Of a DNA stretch of 64,000 nucleotides, positions 29,839 to 38,308 are shown in pieces. The stretch's first letter is position 1. Every line of letters starts with the position of its first letter. Below the pieces are notes generated by a model, which had not been told where the DNA came from, did no database searches, and saw only the letters and a program-made list of their open reading frames with translations. Position numbers and translations under genes: made by a program. This DNA is from Sorangium cellulosum (lineage in GTDB: Bacteria > Myxococcota_A > Polyangia > Polyangiales > Polyangiaceae): contig NZ_CP012673.1 in NCBI RefSeq assembly GCF_002950945.1, positions 1,922,001 to 1,986,000 on the forward strand, read 5' to 3'.

Positions 29839-30693
29839 TCAGAAGGTGCCGCCGAGGCCGAAGGTGGCGCCCTGGGGCGCGAGGCCGACCTTGGGCGCGA
29901 GCCGGACGCGGAGGTGATCGTGGCTCTCCGGCTCGCTCTTCTGCTCCTCGTACGGGAGGACGGCGAGGTCGACGATGTTGGCCGTGAGCATGCCAAGGCT
30001 GCCGCCGAAGAGAAAGCCGACGGCCGCCGGCTCGATCCAGTCCCCCTCGCCGGCGTCGCGGGCGGTCGCCGCGCCGATCCTACCGCCGACGACCGCGCCG
30101 CCGACTTTGAGACCGAGGCTGGCGAAGCCCTTGCCGACGTGGCCGTGCGCCCAGTGGACGATCGGGCCACCGAGCGCGAGCCCGTTCAAGCTCACGACGA
30201 GGAGCTCCGCGGTCCCCGAGCCGACGGCGACGGGCACGAGCAGGGCGCTCCCGCCGAGCACGAGGAGGTGCTGCCAGCCGTACCAGACGCGCTGCACCGG
30301 GCGATTCGCGCCCGCGCCGCCGCTCGCGGGCTGCCAGGCGCCAGCGCTCCATCCGTGGGGCGGATACCCGGCCGGCGGCCCGTGAGGTGGATACCCGGCC
30401 GGCGGCGCGCCCCGCGCGCCGGCAGGAGGCGGAGCAGGCACAGGAGGCGGAGCAGGCACGCCCGCCGCCTCGCCTGCGGGCGGCGCACGCGGCGCCGGCG
30501 TGGCGGCGCCGGCGGCAGGCGGCATCGCGGGCCGCGGCGGCGCGGTCAAGGCTGCCGGAGCAGGTGAAGGCGGCGGCGCCGGCGAGACCTGAGGCGCGGA
30601 GCCGGGCGGCGGCTCCAGCGCCTTCGCCTGACCCGCCGCCAGCGTCACTGCCGCCGCGCAACATACCCCCAGTCCATCGCGCACCCTGCCCAT
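29839..30693 (-). CDS. Proline-rich protein with C-terminal membrane region
   Basis: Encodes 284 residues from ATG 30693 (MGRVRDGLGVCC); an in-frame ATG at 30717 is also possible. A signal peptide (CCAAAVTLAAGQAKA) is followed by about 100 residues of Pro/Ala low complexity with two copies of PPAGYPPHG. The second half has three hydrophobic stretches (HLLVLGGSALLVPVAVGSG, LLVVSLNGLALGGPIVHW, AVGFLFGGSLGMLTANIVDL) with Gly-rich turns and ends in a beta-like segment (LAPKVGLAPQGATFGLGGTF). This plan is frequent among myxobacterial envelope proteins of unknown role. It is flanked on both sides by broken genes and is the only intact gene between 27.3 and 32 kb. Confidence 0.65.
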   Translation of the reverse strand: MGRVRDGLGVCCAAAVTLAAGQAKALEPPPGSAPQVSPAPPPSPAPAALTAPPRPAMPPAAGAATPAPRAPPAGEAAGVPAPPPVPAPPPAGARGAPPAGYPPHGPPAGYPPHGWSAGAWQPASGGAGANRPVQRVWYGWQHLLVLGGSALLVPVAVGSGTAELLVVSLNGLALGGPIVHWAHGHVGKGFASLGLKVGGAVVGGRIGAATARDAGEGDWIEPAAVGFLFGGSLGMLTANIVDLAVLPYEEQKSEPESHDHLRVRLAPKVGLAPQGATFGLGGTF

Positions 30694-30969
30694 GGTCCCG
30701 GCGCTCCCTTCTCCCATCCTCTATGTTGCGAGCCCCAGCTCCGCCCTCGGAAAAGAGGTCGCATTCGTGCGCAGGCGAGCGCGCCCGGCCCGAGGCGCTT
30801 CCACGCAGATTCCGCGGCGCATCGCCCGCAGCGTCCGCGTCGCCGCAAACGCAGGCAAACGAAGCAGGAGTGAAGGTGCTGCCCGTGGACAGTCAGTCCT
30901 CCGGCCGCCGAGCGACGCGCGCCGAGCCGGCGCAGGGCGCTCGCGGCATCGACGAGCAGCGCCGCCCGC

Positions 30970-31416
30970 GAAGATCGTCACGTCCGCGCTGCTGCGCCAT
31001 GACGCATAGGGCTCGTTCACCCGGATGAACCCGCCGCCAAAGATGGAGCGGAGCTCAGTATCCTCGGTCACCAGGGTTCCATAAGCGCCGACCGTGAGCT
31101 CGCCGTAACCGATGTACGCGTTCGTTCGGCTTGTCAGGGCGGCATCGTACCCCTCGACGAGCGCATAGCCCTCGGCCGTGCAGCCGCGCACGCCGAGCAC
31201 GAGCTCGTCCGTGAGCACCTGAGCTCCCCGCTGGACGAGGAGCGAACCGGACGAGCCAGGGCGAAGCGCGAGCCGTCCGTTGTTGATCCAGCGCGAGCCG
31301 TATCCGATGACCTCGACCGTGCCGCTGGAGTAGGTGGCCGCAGCCACGGAGGCGCCGGCGCTGATCAACGTCCCTCGCCGGTCGCAGGAGGAACACGCCG
31401 GTGCGCACCATGCCGC
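30970..31416 (-). pseudogene. Surface-repeat (autotransporter/PEP-CTERM-repeat-like) fragment fused to a broken dehydrogenase
   Basis: About 150 codons read as short beta-helix repeats: SSGTVEVIGYGSRWINNGRL, ALRPGSSGSLLVQRGAQVL, ELVLGVRGCTAEGYALVEGY and NAYIGYGELTVGAYGTLVTE. The G-S-x-W-x-N-x-G-x-L-x-V plan is that of repeat units in bacterial surface adhesins. It has no start of its own: it is in frame with the oxidoreductase remnant immediately upstream, so the open frame 31722-30721 is a chimera of two unrelated gene pieces. Beyond 30970 the sequence is not protein-like. Confidence 0.55.
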
Positions 31417-31422
31417 GGCGAG

Positions 31423-31816
31423 GGTGACCTCGGCTCCGAACGACGTCGCGATCTGGATCGCAAACGTGCCGACGCCGCCACCCGCGCCGTTGATCAAGAC
31501 CCTCTGTGCGGGCCGGATGGCTCCCTCATCGCGGAGACCCTGCAGGGCCATGGCGCCCGCCTGGGGGACGGCCGCGGCTTGCTCGAACGTCATCCCGGCC
31601 GGCTTGAGCGCCAGCGCGCTCTCGCGGGCGCGCGCGTAGTCTGCAAAGCCGCCCCAGCCACACTGGCAGAGATCTCCGAACACCTCGTCACCGGGCCGGA
31701 ACCGGGTCACGTTCTTGCCCACCGCCTCGACCCGCCCCGCGATGTCCGCGGACCTTGTACTTGGGTCTGAACAGGCCCCGGAAGCGAAATAGCACCGGCG
31801 TCCCGGTCAAGAGATC
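31423..31816 (-). pseudogene. Zinc-type NAD(P)-dependent oxidoreductase remnant
   Basis: Reads as the middle of a quinone-oxidoreductase/MDR protein. DLLTGTPVLFRFRGLFRPKY (31751-31816) is followed by a frameshift near 31750, and then VGKNVTRFRPGDEVFGDL, CGWGGFADYA and LKPAGMTFEQAAAVP. VLINGAGGGVGTFAIQIA and FGAEVT end the piece. The N-terminal about 40 residues and everything after the nucleotide-binding glycine loop are missing. The cut after GAEVT joins directly to surface-repeat sequence. Three lesions make this a clear pseudogene. Confidence 0.75.
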
Positions 31817-32021
31817 CAGGTCGGGAATGGATTGATGAGACAGGAACTGCAGCGGCGGACGCGCCGGAATTTCGTTCGCCCAGCGCTCCGGACGTCTGCT
31901 GCGCAGGAGCGAGGGCGCCGCGAGGCGGGGCCGCGGCGGACGAGCGCGCCACGAGGGCCGGAGGCGGCGATCGCGAGCGCACGGGCCTTGTGCCCTCGCG
32001 CAAAGGGTGGTGTAAAGAGCC

Positions 32022-33350
32022 ATGCCGTCGATCCTCATCAAGGCCGTCGATGTGATCACCCTCAACGACGCGGGCGATGTGCTCCGCGGCGTCGATATCG
32101 CGATCGAAGGCGGCGCGATCGTCGCAGTCGGCCAGGCGTCCCCCGGCTTTCTCGCTGGCGAGGTCCTCGACGGCACCGATCTCGTCGCCCTGCCCGGCTT
32201 CTGGAACGCGCACACGCACGCGGCCATGACGTTCGAGCGAAGCCTCGGAGACGACCTGCCGCTCGACCGCTGGTTCAATGAGAAGATATGGGTCGCGGAG
32301 CGCGCCCTCTCCGCGGACGACGTCGAATGGGGCGCCTATCTGGCCGCGGCCGAGATGATCCGGAGCGGCACGGTCGGCTTCGCGGACCACTATTTTCATA
32401 TGGAGCGCGTCGCCGAGGTCGTCGAGAAGAGCGGCCTGAAGGCGCTCCTCGCCTGGTGCGTCTTCGGCCTCTCCAGCGAGGCCGGGACGGAGCTCTCCGG
32501 GGCCGTAGATTTTGCCCGACGCTTTCAGGGCGCGGCCGGCGGCCGGATCAAGACGTGCCTCGGCCCGCACGCGCCCTATACGTGCCCGCCGGAGTTCCTC
32601 AAGACCGTCGGCGAGACGGCGCGCAAGGAGGGCATCGGCGTCCATATCCACCTCTCCGAGACCGACGAGCAGGTCGAGGCCTCGCGGAAGCGCCACGGAA
32701 GGACGCCCCCCGCGCACCTCGACGCGCTCGGCCTCCTCGACGTACCCGGCCAGAAGCTCGCCGCCCATTGCGTCGCGGTGACCGAGGAGGACACGGCGAT
32801 CCTCGCCGACCGCGGCGTGAGCGTCGCGCAATGCCCCGGTTGCCACATGAAGCTCGGGATGGGGGTGACGCCCGTACCGTCGCTCCTCGCCCGCGGCGTC
32901 AACGTGGCGCTGGGCACCGACGGCCCCGCCTCGAATAACAACCTCGACATGCTCGAGGAGGCGCAACTCGCGGCCTTGCTGCAGAAGAGTCACCTGCGCG
33001 ACGCCGAGGCCCTGCCCGGCGACACCGTGCTCCGCCTGGCCTCGCGGAACGGCGCGCGGGCCCTGGGCTTCGAGGCGAGCGGCGTCATCGCCCCCGGCGC
33101 CGCCGCCGACATCATCCTCCTCGATTTTCGCCGTCCTCACCTTCGCCCTCGCAACAGCCTCGTCGGCAACATCGTGTACTCGGCGAGATCCAGCGATATC
33201 CGCCACTCCATCATCGCGGGCCGGCTCGTCATGAAAGACCATGAACTCCTCACGCTCGACGAGGAGCGAATCCTCTGGGAGGCGGAGCGCCGCGCGTTCG
33301 CCATGCTGGCGCGCGCCCGGGGTACGGCGCTGCGCGAGTACCACGGATGA
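32022..33350 (+). CDS. mtaD: Amidohydrolase, MTA/SAH deaminase-like
   Basis: Encodes 442 residues of the metal-dependent TIM-barrel amidohydrolases. The N-terminal beta-sandwich (ILIKAVDVITLNDAGDVLRG) is followed by HxH in FWNAHTHAAM. The sequence MTFERSLGDDLPLDRWFNEK is diagnostic of the MtaD/SsnA/TrzN subgroup. The metal-binding residues continue with HIHLSETDEQ, AAHCVAV and LGTDGPASNNNLDML, and the C-terminal sandwich reads GVIAPGAAADIILLDFRRPH. Expected reaction: deamination of 5'-methylthioadenosine or S-adenosylhomocysteine in methionine/SAM salvage; chlorohydrolase or guanine-deaminase-like activity cannot be excluded from sequence. It stands alone on its strand. The symbol is provisional. 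Confidence 0.88.
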   Translation: MPSILIKAVDVITLNDAGDVLRGVDIAIEGGAIVAVGQASPGFLAGEVLDGTDLVALPGFWNAHTHAAMTFERSLGDDLPLDRWFNEKIWVAERALSADDVEWGAYLAAAEMIRSGTVGFADHYFHMERVAEVVEKSGLKALLAWCVFGLSSEAGTELSGAVDFARRFQGAAGGRIKTCLGPHAPYTCPPEFLKTVGETARKEGIGVHIHLSETDEQVEASRKRHGRTPPAHLDALGLLDVPGQKLAAHCVAVTEEDTAILADRGVSVAQCPGCHMKLGMGVTPVPSLLARGVNVALGTDGPASNNNLDMLEEAQLAALLQKSHLRDAEALPGDTVLRLASRNGARALGFEASGVIAPGAAADIILLDFRRPHLRPRNSLVGNIVYSARSSDIRHSIIAGRLVMKDHELLTLDEERILWEAERRAFAMLARARGTALREYHG

Positions 33351-33486
33351 CCTGCTCCCTCGGGTCATCTCCGCGTTCACCTGCGCAGCGGACCGGAATC
33401 GCGTTGCGACGTCGGGCGGGCGCGTCGCCGTCGGTGTGGCAAGCCTGGACCCTCACACGCGCCCGGAGCGGACCGGGGGGGCCGCG

Positions 33487-34209
33487 TCAGCCGCCCGCGC
33501 CCGCCAGCCGGTCGAGCCACTCGCCGAGCAGGTGCCGCTCGGCCGGGGAGAGGGCGTCGGGCGCCTCGGCGAGCACGGCGCGCAGGGCCACGGCGCGCGC
33601 CGCCACCCGGCCCGCGCCGGGCGCCTCGTCGGGGGCGGCGTCGGACGTGGGGGCGACCGTGATGGCGGCGAGCACCGCGTCGCGTATGGCGCCCGAGAGC
33701 CGCGGGTCGCGCTCCTCGGGCGGGGTGGCGATGAGCGAGAGCGTCACCCCGGCCCCGGCGGCGGCGAGCAGGCGCGCGGCGTGGGGGACGTTCACCCGGA
33801 GCCGTCCCGCCTCGGCCGCGCGGGCCACGAGCCCGTGCAGGATGGCCTCGCCATCACGCACCACCGGCGCGTTGGCTGCGGAGGTCGGGTCGCTGTAGAT
33901 GAGGGCGTACACGGCGGGGTTGGCGAGCCCGAAGGCCACGTGGAGGTCCCACCCGCGCCGCAGCTCCTCGATCGGGTCGTCGGCGCGCTCGCGGGTGGCC
34001 TTCTGGCGCACGTACTCGGCGAACGTCTCGCGGGCGACCGCGTCGAGCAGCCCCCGCATGTCGCCGAACTGCCGGTAGATGGTGGGCGCCTGCACCCCGG
34101 CGGCGGCGCTCACCGCCCGGGTGGACACCGCCTCCCGCCCACCGCGGGCCAGCAGATCGGCCGCCGCCCGCAGGATGCGCTCCCGCACGTCCATGGTCCG
34201 CTCGGTCAT
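33487..34209 (-). CDS. TetR-family regulator
   Basis: Encodes 240 residues from ATG 34209 (MTERTMDVRERIL). The DNA-binding domain is clear: ILRAAADLLARGGREAVSTR, then AVSAAAGVQAPTIYRQFGDM. The ligand-binding half is helical (WDLHVAFGLANPAVYALIYS, AARLLAAAGAGVTLSLIATP). A dyad TGTTA-N7-TAACA overlaps the start codon (34209-34225), suggesting autoregulation. The divergent gene it should control is now only a remnant of an NmrA-type reductase. The usual TetR-NmrA arrangement would make this a regulator of that lost enzyme. Confidence 0.9.
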   Translation of the reverse strand: MTERTMDVRERILRAAADLLARGGREAVSTRAVSAAAGVQAPTIYRQFGDMRGLLDAVARETFAEYVRQKATRERADDPIEELRRGWDLHVAFGLANPAVYALIYSDPTSAANAPVVRDGEAILHGLVARAAEAGRLRVNVPHAARLLAAAGAGVTLSLIATPPEERDPRLSGAIRDAVLAAITVAPTSDAAPDEAPGAGRVAARAVALRAVLAEAPDALSPAERHLLGEWLDRLAGAGG

Positions 34210-34225
34210 GTTAGCGACGATAACA
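34209..34225. promoter_or_regulatory. Candidate TetR operator
   Basis: TGTTAGCGACGATAACA: five-base arms TGTTA/TAACA around seven bases, lying on the start codon of the TetR gene and at the head of the divergent remnant. Position and symmetry fit an autoregulatory operator; the inner bases are not symmetric. Confidence 0.5.
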
Positions 34226-34435
34226 TCCCCCTGTGGGTCCGGGCGCGGGCGATCCCGCGCGAGCAGTGGGAGGCCAGCCTGGCGGCGCAGGGGATGCCGC
34301 CCGGCTTCATCCGTCCGTTCGTGGAGATGGAGGACGTGTACAACGCGGGCTGGATCGCCTTCGGCGTGCCCGGGAGTCACGATGACGGAGCGGGAGACTG
34401 CGCCGTACCCGCTCAAGCGCGTCGCTCGCCAGTAG
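34222..34435 (+). pseudogene. NmrA/NAD(P)-binding reductase C-terminal remnant
   Basis: The frame IPLWVRARAIPREQWEASLA, AQGMPPGFIRPFVEMEDVYN and AGWIAFGVPG reproduces the end of NmrA-like NAD(P)H-dependent reductases (substrate-loop and C-terminal helices). No Rossmann-fold glycine motif or start codon lies before it: the DNA immediately upstream is the TetR start. The last 20 codons are in another frame (TERETAPYPLKRVARQ). It looks like a deletion that removed the first about 230 codons. Confidence 0.6.
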
Positions 34436-34473
34436 GCGTGCAGGGGCTCCGGTCGCCCGGGCCTGCCCCGGCC

Positions 34474-35409
34474 TCAGCGCCGCCTCTGCCGGCGCCGGGC
34501 CTTCCCGGCCGACGCCGGCGCCCCGGCGTCGCGGCCGCCGCGCCGCAGCGCTTCCCAGAGCGCCTGCGCGACCACGCCGTGCGGGCGGTCACGGCGACGC
34601 ATCACGAACAGCTCCATGACGCCGGCCTCGAACTCCGGCACCTCCAGGCTCACGAGCTCGCCCGTCGCGAGCGCGTCGGCGGCCACGTGCTCGGGCAGCC
34701 CGCCCCAGCCCATGCCCGCGAGGATGACGTCCTTCTTCGCCGCAACGTCCGTGACGGTCCAGCGCAGGCCGCCCTCCAGCACGTTCAGGGACGGTGAGGC
34801 GCTCCCTCTCGCGCTGTCGCGCAGGACGATCTGCGCGTGCGCCCGCAGCAGCGCCGGCGGGATCGGCGTGCCGCAGGTGGCCACCGGGTGATCGAAGCGC
34901 GCCACAGGGAGCACCCGCACGTCGCAGAAGCGCGCGATCTCCACCTCGGCCGCGTCGATCCCGAGCCTCGTGGCGACGGCGAGATCGGCGCGGAGCTCGC
35001 GCAGCGCGTCGGCGGCGCCCGCCAGCCGCTCGGTGCCGAGCTCGATGCGCACCAGCGGATAACGCGCCTGCACCCCACGGAAGACGTCCATGATCGGCCC
35101 GAGCGGCGTCACCGCGTCGACGGCGAACCGCACGATCGGCTCCACCTTGCCCGAGAGCTGCATGCCGAAGCTCCGCAGCGCCTCGGTGCTCTCGATGACC
35201 GCGGCCGCGCGCTCGAGGAACAAGCGGCCGGCGTCGGTGAGCGTGGCGCGGTACTCCCGGCGATCGAACAGATCGACCCCCAGCTCATTTTCCAGGCTGC
35301 GCACCAGCTTGCTCACCGCCGGCTGGGACTTGTGCAGCCGCGCGGAGGCGGCGCTGAACGAGCCCTCGCCCGCGACGGCCAGGAAAGCGGCGAGCTGATC
35401 GTAGGTCAT
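34474..35409 (-). CDS. LysR-family regulator
   Basis: Encodes 311 residues with the standard LysR layout. The winged helix at about 1-60 reads DQLAAFLAVAGEGSFSAASA, KSQPAVSKLVRSLENELGVD and LFDRREYRATLTDAG. A linker helix and a periplasmic-binding-like effector domain (about 90-295) follow. The last 20 residues are very basic (KARRRQRRR). It is divergent from an SDR gene across 110 bases that contain two perfect palindromes suited to LysR binding, so it most likely controls the SDR-DUF1330 pair and itself. Confidence 0.93.
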   Translation of the reverse strand: MTYDQLAAFLAVAGEGSFSAASARLHKSQPAVSKLVRSLENELGVDLFDRREYRATLTDAGRLFLERAAAVIESTEALRSFGMQLSGKVEPIVRFAVDAVTPLGPIMDVFRGVQARYPLVRIELGTERLAGAADALRELRADLAVATRLGIDAAEVEIARFCDVRVLPVARFDHPVATCGTPIPPALLRAHAQIVLRDSARGSASPSLNVLEGGLRWTVTDVAAKKDVILAGMGWGGLPEHVAADALATGELVSLEVPEFEAGVMELFVMRRRDRPHGVVAQALWEALRRGGRDAGAPASAGKARRRQRRR

Positions 35410-35428
35410 GGCGGCGCGCGCAGAGTCT

Positions 35429-35453
35429 ATAACCAGAGGTTATGGAGTCCATA
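35429..35453. promoter_or_regulatory. Two overlapping palindromes, candidate LysR binding sites
   Basis: ATAACCAGAGGTTAT (35429-35443) is a perfect 15-base dyad that fits the T-N11-A LysR box. It runs into TATGGAGTCCATA (35441-35453), a second perfect 13-base dyad. Both lie 20-45 bases upstream of the LysR start and 67-90 upstream of the SDR start, the expected recognition/activation site position. Confidence 0.65.
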
Positions 35454-35519
35454 GAAACATACCACTTTCTTGGTCCGAGGAGCGGTCCTAGGTTGTCGAC
35501 CAGAAAGGAACGACACTCC

Positions 35520-36251
35520 ATGTCCAACCGAATCGATCGCGTCATCATCACCGGGGCCAGCAGCGGTATCGGCCTCGATCTCGCGAGGCGCTTCCTGGCC
35601 GAGGGCTCGAGCCTCGTCGTGAACGGGCGCGATCCGGAGAAGCTCGACCGGGCGCGGCGGAGCCTCGACGGCGGCGCGCGTGTCGTCGCCGTGCCGGGCC
35701 ACGTGGGCGATCGCGCCACGGCGCAGGCGGTCGCCGCCGCCGCGCGGGAGCGCTTCGGCGGCGTCGATGTGCTGATCAACAACGCGGGGATCTTCGGCGT
35801 GAAGCCGTTCCTCGAGAGCACGGAGGAGGACCTGGACCGGTACTTCAGCACCAACCTGAAAGGGACGTTCCTGATGACACAGGCCGCGGTGCCGCTGATG
35901 ATCGAAGGCGGCGGAGGCTCGATCATCAATGTCGGCACGGTGCTCGTCCAGCAAGCCATGACGGCGATGCCAGCCTCGGCCGCCATGGCCAGCAAGGGCG
36001 GCGTCCACGCGCTCACCGTCTCGCTCGCGGCCGAGCTCGCGCGCCACGACATCCGCGTGAACACGCTGGCGCCCGGCATCATTCGTACGCCGCTCGCCGG
36101 CGAAGGTGCGGATTCGATGGCCTCGATCCACCCGCTGCGGCGGATCGGCGAGGTGCGGGACACGACGGACGCAGCGCTGTTCCTGGCCAGAGCCGGCTTC
36201 GTGACCGGCACGACGCTCGACGTGGATGGAGGCTACTCCCATGGGCGCTGA
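35520..36251 (+). CDS. SDR-family protein with atypical active site
   Basis: Encodes 243 residues from ATG 35520. The Rossmann fold is intact: VIITGASSGIG nucleotide loop, VNGRDPEK, NNAG in DVLINNAGIFG, and the C-terminal PGIIRTPL and TGTTLDVDGGYS. The catalytic Tyr of YxxxK is not present: the segment reads PASAAMASKGGVHALT, with Ala at the Tyr position and the Lys retained. The preceding serine region reads INVGTVLVQQAM. So cofactor binding is expected but classical proton relay is not; a subset of SDRs shows this, and it may be a non-oxidoreductase function. It overlaps the next gene by 11 bases and is probably under the divergent LysR. Confidence 0.88.
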   Translation: MSNRIDRVIITGASSGIGLDLARRFLAEGSSLVVNGRDPEKLDRARRSLDGGARVVAVPGHVGDRATAQAVAAAARERFGGVDVLINNAGIFGVKPFLESTEEDLDRYFSTNLKGTFLMTQAAVPLMIEGGGGSIINVGTVLVQQAMTAMPASAAMASKGGVHALTVSLAAELARHDIRVNTLAPGIIRTPLAGEGADSMASIHPLRRIGEVRDTTDAALFLARAGFVTGTTLDVDGGYSHGR

Positions 36252-36558
36252 GGGCCGAGAGCACGTGCTCCTGATGGGGCTCCAGGTGACGGACGAGGCG
36301 ACCTACGCCAGCTACCGCGCCCGGATGACGCCGATACTCTCGTCCTACGGCGGCGCCTTCGGCCACGATTTCATCGTGGCGCGCGTGCTGAAGGGGGATG
36401 CCCGCATCAACCGCGTCTTCACGCTCCGGTTCCCCGACCGCGCGACGCAGGAGCGGTTCTTCGCCGATGCGCAGTACCGCGCAGCGCGCGCCGAGCTCTT
36501 CGAGCCGGCGGTCGCGACGGCCCTCGTCCTCGGCGAGTTCGACGCGGCGGCGGCGTGA
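36241..36558 (+). CDS. DUF1330-family small protein
   Basis: Encodes 105 residues from ATG 36241, which has GGAGG eight bases upstream and overlaps the SDR gene by 11 bases, so translation is coupled. The sequence VLLMGLQVTDEATYASYRAR, then MTPILSSYGGAFGHDF and FPDRATQERFFADAQYR, is the ferredoxin-like alpha/beta dimeric-barrel fold of DUF1330. Members are small proteins of unknown or minor enzymatic function, often next to oxidoreductases. Together with the SDR it forms a two-gene operon opposite LysR. Confidence 0.85.
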   Translation: MGAEGREHVLLMGLQVTDEATYASYRARMTPILSSYGGAFGHDFIVARVLKGDARINRVFTLRFPDRATQERFFADAQYRAARAELFEPAVATALVLGEFDAAAA

Positions 36559-36670
36559 GCCGTCCCGCTCCGCGGAGGTGGCCCCGCCCGCGGCTGTTCC
36601 GGCGCCACCGCGGCGCCTTACGCGCGCGGCACCGCCGCGCGGGCTGACGGACATGGGCGGGGCGGCGGCA

Positions 36671-36702
36671 ACGAGGCACGCCGCAGCGTCGCGAGCATGT
36701 CG
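36671..36702. repeat. 32-bp transposase-derived remnant shared with 16923-16954
   Basis: The 32 bases at 36671-36702 equal those at 16923-16954 except at two positions. At the left copy they code (minus strand) for DMLATLRRAS within the decayed transposase; here only this piece remains, just before the winged-helix gene. It is best read as a scar of a lost copy of the same element. Confidence 0.6.
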
Positions 36703-36726
36703 TTTCGAGTAAGCTCGCCCGGCCGC

Positions 36727-37971
36727 ATGACCACCACGACGCTGACACGGAAGGAGCTCAACCGGGCCACGCTCGCGCGCCAGATGTTGCTCGTGCGCGA
36801 GCGGACCACGACCGTCCACGGGATCGAGCGGCTGGTCGCCCTCCAGGCCCAGCTGGCGCGGCCTCCCTTCATCGGGCTCTGGTCGCGGCTCGTGGGGTTC
36901 CGACGCGAGGAGCTCGTCCAGCGGGCGCTGCGCCGCGAGGTCGTCCGGGCGCCGTTCCTGCGCGGCACGCTGCACCTCGTGAGCGCGAAGGATTACCTGG
37001 AGCTGCATCCGGTGATCGCGCCGGTGCTCCACGCGGCGGTGCGGTCGGTCCTCCGCGCACGTGCGGACGCCCTCGACGTCGATCGGCTGGTCGCCGAGGC
37101 GCGCGTGTACTTCGACGAGGAGCCGCGGACCATGGATGAGCTGCGAGACCACCTGGCCGCGCTCCACCCCGAGGGCGACGTGCGGGCCATGGCCCTGGCG
37201 GTGCGCATGCACCTGCCGGTCGTCCAGGTGCCCACCGAGACGCCGTGGGGTTATCCGGGAACGGCGGATTTCGCCCCGGCGGCGTCCTGGCTGGGCAAAC
37301 CGTTCCGCGAGAGCGACGGACCTCACGCGCTCGTGCTCCGTTACCTCGCGTCGTTCGGCCCGGCGACCGCGACCGATGTGCAGACGTGGGCCGGTCTGCC
37401 TCGGATGAAGGACGTGCTCCACGCCCTGCGAGGGCAGCTCTGCACGTTCCGCGACGAACGAGGCCGGGAGCTCTTCGACTTGCCCGACGCGCCGCGCCCG
37501 CCCGCGGACACCGCCGCGCCGGCCCGGTTTCTTCCCGACTACGACAACCTCCTGCTCGCGCACGACGACCGCACGCGCGTCATTGCGGACGAGCATCGCG
37601 GGCGGATCCTCCTGTCCGCCAACCTGCGTATTCTCCCGACGTTCCTCGTGGACGGCTTCGTGGCCGGCACGTGGACGATCGAGCGGAAAAGGGCCTCGGC
37701 CACGCTCGTGGTCGCGCCGTTCGAGGCCCTGTCCAGGGAGGCGCGGGAGCAGCTCGCCGGGGAAGGGGAGGCGCTCCTCCGCTTCGTCGAGGAGGACGCC
37801 GCCGCGTTCGAGGTGCGCTTCGAGAAGGCCGGGCCGGCGAAAGCGCCTGCTGCGCGGGGGAAGGGGAATGCGTCCGCAAAGGCGCCTGCTGCGCGGGGGA
37901 AGGGGAACGGGGCCGCAAAGGCGCCTGCTGCGCGGGGGAAGGGCGGTGGGGCCGTGAAGGCCAAGAGATGA
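36727..37971 (+). CDS. AlkZ/YcaQ-like winged-helix protein (HTH_42), putative DNA glycosylase with basic repeat tail
   Basis: Encodes 414 residues from ATG 36727. The family pattern is complete: ATLARQMLLVRERTTTVHGI, ERLVALQAQLARPPFIGLWS, LVSAKDYLELHPVI, a winged-helix triplet, and FLPDYDNLLLAHDDRTRVIA. The last part is LPTFLVDGFVAGTWTIER. The QxQ sequence at residues 40-42 (LQAQ) is the position and motif of the catalytic Gln pair in AlkZ and YcaQ, glycosylases that excise bulky or cross-linked bases. A DNA-repair or self-resistance role is therefore inferred. The C-terminus adds three 13-residue repeats of KAPAARGKGNxxA coded by 39-base DNA repeats, a basic AT-hook-like tail that should raise DNA affinity. 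No biosynthetic cluster is visible in the window. Confidence 0.82.
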   Translation: MTTTTLTRKELNRATLARQMLLVRERTTTVHGIERLVALQAQLARPPFIGLWSRLVGFRREELVQRALRREVVRAPFLRGTLHLVSAKDYLELHPVIAPVLHAAVRSVLRARADALDVDRLVAEARVYFDEEPRTMDELRDHLAALHPEGDVRAMALAVRMHLPVVQVPTETPWGYPGTADFAPAASWLGKPFRESDGPHALVLRYLASFGPATATDVQTWAGLPRMKDVLHALRGQLCTFRDERGRELFDLPDAPRPPADTAAPARFLPDYDNLLLAHDDRTRVIADEHRGRILLSANLRILPTFLVDGFVAGTWTIERKRASATLVVAPFEALSREAREQLAGEGEALLRFVEEDAAAFEVRFEKAGPAKAPAARGKGNASAKAPAARGKGNGAAKAPAARGKGGGAVKAKR

Positions 37972-38308
37972 AGCCTCCAGCATCACGTCGATGCTGTTCC
38001 CGGCAACATCCCACGAGGTAACCTGCCGCGATGGATACCTCCTCCAGCCCTGCGGCCAGCGGGCTCGAGGCGGAGCTCACGGGCGAGCGGTCCGGCCCGC
38101 GCGACGCTTGAACGCCCGAGCGCAGGCGTGCGGGGACGCTGCTGCTCGACCCGCCGGTGATGAGATGCGCCGTGCGCCGGCGCTGCAGTCACACATAGAT
38201 CGCGAGATTGCCGCGCGCTCTTCACACAAGAGAGGGTACTCAACATGTGAGGCGATTCATGGTGCCGAGGCGAGCCATGGCCGGGAGCGGTTGTCGGAGA
38301 GCATGGTC
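37972..38308. other. Intergenic region before the second T6SS module
   Basis: 337 bases. A 26-codon frame (38031-38111, MDTSSSPAASGLEAEL) preceded by GAGGTAA may be the stump of a lost gene. The region 38180-38290 is lower in GC than its surroundings and should contain the promoter of the island. No strong hairpin seen. Confidence 0.4.
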
